Positions 57,691 to 64,000 of a stretch of 64,000 nt of DNA are shown here, piece by piece. How positions within the stretch are numbered: the first letter of the stretch is position 1; every line of letters begins with the position of its first letter. The position numbers and the translations under genes are program-made. Source of the stretch: Edaphochlamys debaryana (Eukaryota; Chlorophyta; Chlorophyceae; Chlamydomonadales); contig JAEHOE010000243.1 in assembly GCA_016858145.1 (NCBI GenBank), positions 16,434-80,433 of the forward strand, written 5' to 3'. Below the pieces are notes generated by a model. It did no database searches and was not told the DNA's origin. It saw only the letters and a program-made list of their open reading frames with translations.

Positions 57691-59125
57691 AGGCAGCGCC
57701 CCCACACGAAACACGTACCCACACAAATTTTTGCGCGGTTGGTGCTGTGTGGTGGCTCGCCCAAGGACCGTGTTGCGTTGCTGTGAGACGCCCAGGGCTC
57801 GGCGTGTGATGACGTGGGCTCTGGTCTCGGCTGTTGCCGCTGGGGGTGGGGTAAGGGGGCTGTCACGTTGCGGGGCTCAATCAACGGACAGGCGCGGGGA
57901 TTGCGCAGGGGATGCGCAGTCGCAGTTGCGGAAGCGTAGTTGTTGCGGGACTGGGAACCGGTAGACTGTTGACGGAGACTGTAGACTGTTGGGCGTCGGC
58001 TGCTATGATGGCGTCAGGGACGTGACGGCGCAGCAGCGGACGTGACGGGTGCCCGGCGCTGGAGGGCCGATGACACCAGGAGCTTGGCTTAATCAAGGAG
58101 CGGGTGCCAGGCGGCGAGGAGCCAGAGGCACAGGAGCTTGGCTGGAGATGCGGTGTGTCTGGTGGACTGGCTTGGATGGCACCAGGGCTTGGCTCGGACC
58201 CTGCACAAGTATACGTGCAAGAGGGGCCAAGGCAGAAGGCAAGCGAGGCAACCCGTGGGCAGGGGTACACTCGCCTCCACTTGCGTGCGGCTAAGGGAGC
58301 CGGCACAGGGGTACTTGAGAGACTTGAGGGCTCTGCTGCTGCGCGGTTAAGGGAACTGCCGCGATAGCACGATAGCAGCAGCTTGACAGCTCGATGGAAG
58401 AAGCTCGACTCGACAGAGGGCTCAGGCACAAGTCCGTGAGGAGCTCAGCACGGTAGCGCAGCAGGGGCTGACGACGTGCTGAGGATGATCAAGGTTGTCG
58501 ATGCCTTGATACTTGGGAGCTGGGAGCGCCGCCAGGCTCGAGGAATCAGGTCACAGTCGAGCACTTGGTCGTTACACTCCACGACTACGTGCACAGCATA
58601 AGCGCACGTCCACCTTGTTCACGCAGCATAACCGGTAGTCGGTTAGCGGTCCACCCTTATCCAAGCGCTAAGTTGATAAGTCGCTCCAGCCACTCTAATA
58701 TGGTAGGGAGTAGTGTCAGCATCTACCAAGTTGGGTGCGGGGCTTGCCGGGAAAAGCACCGGCGCCCGCCTTAAATACACAACTCCTAACCGCCTCGGGC
58801 CTCCAATCCGGGCCCCCATGCAATTTCCGACACTCATTCCGTTGGAGCGGTTGCTCCGACAGCGGTTAGCGGTTGCTCCGACAGTTGCCTAACCGCCGTC
58901 CCGTCTGACCACGGGGGTCTGACCCGACACGCGGTCCCCCACATGCCCCCACTTGCACTCCGGGTAGCCCCAAACGGCTCCCGTTGCTGTATATCAGCTA
59001 TGTATAACTCGAAAGTCTCTCGCGAGCGTGTGGTCAGTCGCGGATTGTGGTCCGCGCTGCCCGCGTGCCACACATCAGGCGGCATGCTCACCCAAACGGC
59101 GTGACCCAGGTCCCCTGATACTACA
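57691..59125 (-). repeat. 5' LTR of element B (right copy)
   Basis: Partner of 52359-53792. Read on the minus strand it starts TGTAGTATCAGGGG and ends CGCTGCCT next to the PBS candidate. It contains two copies of GCGGTTGCTCCGACAG near 58855-58895. Confidence 0.92.
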
Positions 59126-59129
59126 CCCA

Positions 59130-59952
59130 AGCCAAGTCCAGCCTCACCCCTACTCGTGTGAAGGTCGTATACCCTTCCACGCTCTCCAGCTCCCTCCAGC
59201 CTTCACCACTAGCCCCCAGGCTTCCCCGCAGCCGAGCACGCTTACATACCACTAGCCTTATCGCGCAGCCCTGATCCAGCTGCCCTTACCCTACCAACCC
59301 TTACTGTCCGTATATCCTTGACAGTACTAGCTTAACAGTGTGTGGCCTCCGTCTGGCTGACTGGCATTCCGTAGCTCATTAATAGCTCATTGCCCTAGCT
59401 AGCCCACACCACTCAAGGCTCGGCGGCCGGCAGGCACCTTAGCCTCCTCACCCCCGGCTGGTGGCAGGTCACTTCAGCTCACCGTCCAGCACTCTGGTTT
59501 CTCCAGTCAGCGCTTCACACTTCCGCTTAACGCTTCCGCTTAACGCTTCCGCTTAACGCTTCTGCTTACCCCTTCCGCTTAACGCTTCCGCACTTACAGC
59601 GCTTCCGCTCACACGCTTCCGCTCAACGCTTCCGCACAGCGCTTCCGCTCATATCCCCAGCAGCAGCCCTTGCTGTATCTTGGCACGCATCCTCCTCTTG
59701 CGCTGCCCCTTTCCCCTCGTCCCTCAGGACCACAACTGATACCCCTGAAGTTGCCAGGCACGGGCGTGGTGTCTCCATACACCCCCTGTGCGAGCGGTTA
59801 GACCCCGGCCGGTCCTAGGGCACGCCAAACCCCCCCTTGCGTCTATCTTTAGGCACCACACTCCTTACAGAACACCAGCTCTAGGTGACTGCGCAGCGAT
59901 CATCGCGCGAAAAAATAGGTGTCAGTACGCGCTGGGAGGGGTGACGCGTTTG
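59130..59952 (+). repeat. 5' LTR of element A, right part
   Basis: Continues LTR-A after nested element B; corresponds to the reverse complement of about 2236-3015. Contains an expanded CGCTTCCGCT minisatellite (about 59515-59655). Ends GACGCGTTTG directly before the PBS candidate. Confidence 0.9.
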
Positions 59953-59964
59953 TGGTAGCGGGAC
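59953..59964 (+). other. Primer-binding site candidate of element A
   Basis: TGGTAGCGGGAC immediately after the 5' LTR. The solo LTR at 2234 lacks this sequence, which confirms the LTR end. Same 12 nt as in element B; initiator tRNA-Met is the likely primer by comparison with Ty1. Confidence 0.75.
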
Positions 59965-60593
59965 TACGTCTCCGGACTCGTCTCCGCCCTCTCTCCTGGC
60001 AACAGCATACACGGGTAATCAGCAATCAGCTTCAGCTTTGGTCTCAGCTTCAGCCCCTCCGCGCATTGGTCATAACCTACTTGTTAGGCAGACCCTCCGC
60101 GCATTGGTAAACACCTTCGTGTTAGGCAGCCCCTCCGTGCATCCCACATCGCCTCCGCTCTTTTCTCCCATCCTTATCCCTCCGTGATAACTCAGGCTCG
60201 GAAGTCCCTCGGCATTCCTCTCCCCTCAATCGATCGACCTTTGCCTCTCGCTCTCCCTCAATTGTCCATCAGCTCCTCCGCGCATTGCCTAGCCTCCGCT
60301 CCCTCCATCGTTCAATCCCCTTCCGCAACTCCGCCCTTCGTTCATATCACCTGCCCTCATCCGCGCATCTGCGCTCTGCTCACGACAAGCGCACGTACCA
60401 TCGTCCCCTCAGGCATCGCAAAGCGTTGCAACCCTTGCAGCCTTTAGCCTTTCCCTTCATCATTCCTAGCAGGCCCCTCGCCGCAGGCGCACCAAGTTCA
60501 CCCCGTGTCAAGTACCTTGCCGCCACTACCATCCAACCTCTGTCTCGTCCCTCGCCCCTCTTGCACCACCGCATGTGCACCACCACCACCACC
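59965..60593 (+). other. Leader of element A, no gene seen
   Basis: Pyrimidine-rich, Cys/Ser/Pro-codon-like sequence between PBS and Gag ATG. It includes repeated CCTCCGCGCATTGG-type motifs near 60055-60105. It could hold the packaging signal; nothing specific is visible. Confidence 0.6.
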
Positions 60594-61499
60594 ATGGCAC
60601 CCAGCCTTAAACCGTCATCACTTCGGGCAATCCCTCTGTTTAAGCCCCAAAAGGTTGACGCATCAGACTGGCTTGATATCATAGACCAGCATGGTGACGC
60701 CTATGGCTGGTCAGAGGAGGAGCGCTTGGCAGCAGCTCGATGCCGTTTGGACCCCAAAGCCACGGCATGGGCAAAGGGCATCTCACAGCGCTTGACAACT
60801 TGGCCCAACTTCCGTCACGCCCTGGCAGAGAGATATGGTACTACTGACGCAATCTTGCATCACCGCTTGGCCCATTGTCATCAAGCCAAAGATGAGAGTG
60901 TGGGAGATTATACAGACCGTTACCGTTCCTTGCTAACTCAGCTCAAGATCGACGGCAACGCAGACACAATCCACATGCAGACCTACATTCGAGGCCTGTC
61001 ACCACACATGCAAAAGGCCGTGCACCTCTATCGCCCCCGCTCCCTGGATCAGGCCATAGAGGTGGCAACGTATCATGACACCAGCGCCATATTCAAAGGA
61101 GCCGAATCAAAGGACAGGCCGGGAGCGTCACCAAGAGTAGACCAGCATCAGCAAACGTCGCCCATCTCTGATGATGACACCAATCCCAAGGGCTCTGACG
61201 AGCCACCCATGGTTTACCTCACATCTGCTCGTCCTCCAACCCCTTGGCAAAGGCAGTCCCACAGTGCAGAGCCCTTTGGCCCCATCACCCAAGAACTGGA
61301 GGCCTTGCGCTCAATGCAGGCCGCCATGATGCGGCACTTGCAGCAACTGACCGCGGCCGTAGCCGCATTGCACACAGAACCGCATACCTCCATCTCCCCT
61401 GCAGAGCCATACGATGAACATCAACACCCGTGTCCCTTCATGGCGGGCCCCAAGGCGCCCCCACTCTCCCCAAGCGCATACGCAGGTGTACATGCTTGA
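60594..61499 (+). CDS. Gag-like protein of element A (Ty3-type retrotransposon Gag)
   Basis: ATG 60594 sits in a strong context (ACCATGG). An in-frame ATG at 60573 is possible but weaker, and the frame is open further upstream without ATG. The product is 301 residues. Residues ~14-160 match a Retrotrans_gag-type domain: SDWLDIIDQHGDAYGWSEEE, AARCRLDPKATAWAKG, TWPNFRHALAERYG, DYTDRYRSLLTQLKI and YIRGLSPHMQKAVHLY. The motif order is the same as in element B, with substantial divergence. The tail is polar and Pro/His-rich with a short helical segment (LEALRSMQAAMMRHLQQL) that could oligomerise. No zinc knuckle, protease or RT is in this frame. Confidence 0.85.
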   Translation: MAPSLKPSSLRAIPLFKPQKVDASDWLDIIDQHGDAYGWSEEERLAAARCRLDPKATAWAKGISQRLTTWPNFRHALAERYGTTDAILHHRLAHCHQAKDESVGDYTDRYRSLLTQLKIDGNADTIHMQTYIRGLSPHMQKAVHLYRPRSLDQAIEVATYHDTSAIFKGAESKDRPGASPRVDQHQQTSPISDDDTNPKGSDEPPMVYLTSARPPTPWQRQSHSAEPFGPITQELEALRSMQAAMMRHLQQLTAAVAALHTEPHTSISPAEPYDEHQHPCPFMAGPKAPPLSPSAYAGVHA

Positions 61500-62190
61500 C
61501 TCCTCGCACGGCCCCGTGCATGTCACACCGCACCCAGCGCCGCAGACACCCTGTGTCGACATGCCGTCCGCAGAGGTGTTCTTCACATCCGTGCAGCCCA
61601 CAGCGTGCGCAGCACCACGTGTTGCCCCATCACGTGTCAACAGGCATCCTGCTGGTAACATCTCAAGCCTGGACGACAAAACCCCAGACAAAACCTTCCA
61701 CCGCAAGCCAATCAACCGGCAACCAAGGGCACGACACATGCCTCATGCCTCCCATAACTGGTGCCCAACAAGCACAAGTGCGAACTCGTGCCCCCGTCCT
61801 CGGCAGCGGCACCAGCCTGAGCGTGCCAGCCACCGCAACAACCGTTTCCCACGGCCGCCCCGTCACTCCTCTGGCCTTGATCCCCGGCAGGCAGCGCAAC
61901 TGGTGATTCATACGCTAGCAGCTTTTGTCTCTGCCAAAGAGATCTGCCGTGCAGTCCGGAAGGGCCACCCAGCCGAGGACCATAGCCCCAGACCCAAAGA
62001 AGGGCACAGGCCGACAGTGGACACGCGCCAGCCTGCAAACCGTTCGCAACGTTGTGCAGGGCGCCTGCTCCCACACGCATTCAAACCAGGCGCCAGCCCC
62101 TCGACAGTACTTTGGGCAAGGCAACCCGAAGTGCCGGAGCCCTCGAGGTCCCCAGTACGGTGGCGCCCCCCTTTCGTCTCCGCCTCGTGA
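61414..62190 (+). CDS. Hypothetical second ORF of element A (258 codons)
   Basis: ATG 61414, overlapping the end of Gag by 86 nt in the +1 frame. Product is rich in Pro, Arg, His and Ser, with no motif I recognise. It may be a basic Gag extension or a chance frame; a further frame (61925-62347) ends in an acidic Asp/Glu run. Confidence 0.25.
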   Translation: MNINTRVPSWRAPRRPHSPQAHTQVYMLDSSHGPVHVTPHPAPQTPCVDMPSAEVFFTSVQPTACAAPRVAPSRVNRHPAGNISSLDDKTPDKTFHRKPINRQPRARHMPHASHNWCPTSTSANSCPRPRQRHQPERASHRNNRFPRPPRHSSGLDPRQAAQLVIHTLAAFVSAKEICRAVRKGHPAEDHSPRPKEGHRPTVDTRQPANRSQRCAGRLLPHAFKPGASPSTVLWARQPEVPEPSRSPVRWRPPFVSAS

Positions 62191-62896
62191 CCCCAGCAGC
62201 TCCAGCCCTGGCAATGCTAGCCCGCAGCAGGTGGCTAGTGACAGGGACGGGCCTCCATCATGTCCGCTCTTCACCGGAGCGCCCACAGCAGCCCAAGGCT
62301 GGGATGAGGATGAGGATGAGGATGATAAGCCTAACCAGGCTCATTAGAGGGCGCTTGCCCCATGACACCACGGGACAAGTAGGCCAGCGCCCCCTCCAGC
62401 ACCGTTCGTCCTCGGTGCCCTCCCGTGTGTGTGCCACGCTTGCATTGCGTGAAGGCAGCGCATAACTGCGCAGCAGTACAAGTAGACGTACCCCTGGACC
62501 GCATTGATTTGAGAGCGCCTCCATCCCTGAGGCGCACAAAGTCCCTTTCCCTCAGGCCTCTGGTGTAAAGCTGCAAGAACCCATCAAGGCCGGCAAGCTA
62601 CACGCATCGATGTGATGCCCTTTCAACAGCTGACAGTAGAAGGCTAGTCCCGCTACAAATTGTCCCTGTTGTCCCGCTATACACTGTTCTCCTTGCAAGA
62701 CGACCCAATCAGTGTGCATACAGCCAAGCCACCTTAGCGAAAGCACGCCTGCTGCTCTGCAGCTCCCTCCACAGGATGTCAGAGGACAAGATCTATGGAT
62801 AGAGAGTAGGATTGAAGAAGGTGAGCAGTACGTGTCGCAGCGGGTTCATAAGGACACCGGGGCGGTGCCCCCGCAACTCCCCCCACACACGGCAGC
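62191..62896 (+). other. Element A interior, 3' part, no recognised gene
   Basis: No supported coding region. A purine-rich stretch (about 62794-62832, GATAGAGAGTAGG...) lies ~65 bp before the 3' LTR; no clear polypurine tract abuts it. The LTR border forms the palindrome CACGGCAGCTGCCGTG (62889-62904). Confidence 0.55.
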
Positions 62897-64000
62897 TGCC
62901 GTGGAGCAAGCAGGTACCTACCTCAATATGTGTCGCGACACGTCTGCACGCATCCTTTAAGAAAGCTACACGATAGCAATGGCGAACCCGCCTTAAGCGT
63001 TGCAGTGTAAACTAGGCGGGTGAGCAGAGCCGTGAATCCCCGAGGACCCCCGCCCCCGCGCTCGATGTGATTAGGCGAGATTCGTGTGTAGGCACGCGCG
63101 CGGACATGGAGCTAGGCAGCGCGCGTGCAAGTTGATAGCAGTAGACGTAGGATTGTTATGGTGTGTCAGGCAGGACCTCCGTGCATGGCCCCCCTTAACG
63201 TGATGACGCGCGGGGCGGCGGAAGGTGTCAGGTGCGTGTGGGTATGCGCACGCCGGCAGCAGCGTCTCGCCGGCAGACACCGTGCCCTGCAGCAGCTTTG
63301 ATTTAGGCTTCTAGTGCGTTCCCTGACAGGGAAGCGGCCTCCGCGGCACGATCGAAGCAGACCCATCGCACGAGACTTGGCGAGACTTCAGCTCTTTACC
63401 TGCCCCGACGCCCTCAGTCGATCGTGGTGTATACCTGTAGAGACTCCTGACGTGTTGGCGTATCCAGCCCGGCAACTATGGCGCCATCCGGCCATCAAGT
63501 TGGTCCGTGCACCCGCTTCCCGGCTTCAGCAGTATGTTCTCCCTCTATCTGCTATCATGTTATTGACATTGGTGTGGCTCCGAGTAGCCCAGCGGCGGTA
63601 GCGAGGGAGGTCTCTGACCATGTGCTCTCCCTCCCGAGCAGCCGCAGCATGCATACATAGACGGTACATAGTGTTTATAAGGTTATTGTGTGCTCCGTTT
63701 GGGAGCGGAACTAGTTTGGCAGGACAGCTCTAGCATCCTAGGGTCGCGCGTGGTGTGTAGTGGTATTTAGACCCGACTAGGTGAATGTGTGTCAAATTAG
63801 AAGTTACTGAGGTGTCTTAAGTGGCTAGGTCGACAGCGACGGCACGGCGGCGTGTGAGGGCGCACGGGCCTCGGCCAACGCCCAACCGACTGAGTGAGTC
63901 AGTGGGCGGCGGCGTATGTTTGGGCCCTTCCGGTATGTTGCTAATGCCTATAGTCCTTAGAAGCGCCGCCTCTGAATCCAATAATTCAAATGGAGCGAGC
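62897..64000 (+). repeat. 3' LTR of element A (truncated by window end)
   Basis: Starts TGCCGTGGAGCAAGC and matches 50772 onward with scattered small indels. The TATA/ACGTG promoter part lies beyond the window. Confidence 0.92.

Larger units (their letters stand above)
52350..59125 (-). mobile_element. Element B: Gag-only LTR retroelement nested in 5' LTR of element A
   Basis: Two near-identical ~1.43-kb LTRs (52359-53792 and 57691-59125) bound a ~3.9-kb interior coding Gag on the minus strand. The target CCCA is duplicated (52346-52349 and 59126-59129), and the LTR-A sequence continues exactly across the insertion (GGCCCA|AGCC, as in 3010-3020 reversed). No protease, RT or integrase motif was recognised. 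The 9 bp TGTCCCATC at 52350-52358 lie outside the shared LTR core. Confidence 0.88.
50772..64000 (+). mobile_element. Element A: Gag-only LTR retroelement (runs off window)
   Basis: 5' LTR = 50772-52349 plus 59130-59952 (about 2.4 kb, split by nested element B), PBS candidate 59953-59964, internal region to 62896, 3' LTR from 62897 past the window end. It encodes a Ty3-type Gag-like protein; I saw no protease, RT, RNase H or integrase motif in its ~2.9-kb interior. This matches the concept of terminal-repeat retrotransposons with only a GAG domain (TR-GAG), described in plants. It was inserted into the satellite. The right-hand target duplication lies outside the window. Confidence 0.85.

Noticed and set aside
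62889..62904. CACGGCAGCTGCCGTG palindrome as a functional origin or recombinase site
   Set aside because: It forms where interior sequence meets the LTR start in this copy only. The 5' LTR and solo LTR borders do not form it, so it is probably coincidental.

Overview
The window looks like repeat-dense nuclear DNA of a eukaryote, most likely a volvocine or other chlorophyte green alga. This rests on very high GC, (TTG)n and G-run microsatellites, algal-type splice-like motifs, and a DIRS/PAT-group tyrosine-recombinase retrotransposon of the kind known from Chlamydomonas and Volvox. The organism is inferred; no host gene proves it. I found no rRNA, tRNA, CRISPR, bacterial operon or convincing single-copy host gene. 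Everything recognisable is satellite DNA or a retroelement.

Layout. (1) 1-1811: end of a ~2 kb satellite monomer. (2) 1812-12860: a DIRS-group retrotransposon inserted in that satellite without a target duplication. Its order is A1 repeat, Gag, reverse transcriptase/RNase H with a DIRS-type C-terminal region, PHD finger-tyrosine recombinase, then an enlarged split-direct-repeat tail B1-A2-B2-A3-B3. Its Gag gene is broken by a 2.37 kb solo LTR (2234-4598). (3) 12861-50771: a ~38 kb satellite array of 1.8-2.1 kb monomers in four alternating orientation blocks (+, -, +, -), with sequence subfamilies, recent near-identical duplicates and small insertions flanked by 9-bp target duplications. (4) 50772-64000: an LTR retroelement ('element A', + strand, ~2.4 kb LTRs, same family as the solo LTR). 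It encodes only a Gag-like protein and runs off the window in its 3' LTR. Its 5' LTR is split by a second LTR element ('element B', - strand, 52350-59125, ~1.43 kb LTRs), also Gag-only.

How the parts relate. The DIRS-group element carries its own Gag, RT/RNase H and integrase-like recombinase. Elements A and B carry LTRs, primer-binding sites and Gag but no protease, RT or integrase that I can see, so they presumably rely on an autonomous Ty3-type partner elsewhere. They share an identical 12-nt primer-binding-site candidate (TGGTAGCGGGAC) although their LTRs differ. Order of events: satellite first; then the DIRS element and element A into the satellite; an element-A-family LTR into the DIRS Gag gene; element B into the 5' LTR of element A. 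A heterochromatic (centromeric or subtelomeric) setting is plausible but unproven.

Many open frames of 60-300 codons occur on both strands of the satellite. I treat them as by-products of GC richness, because indels between monomers break them.
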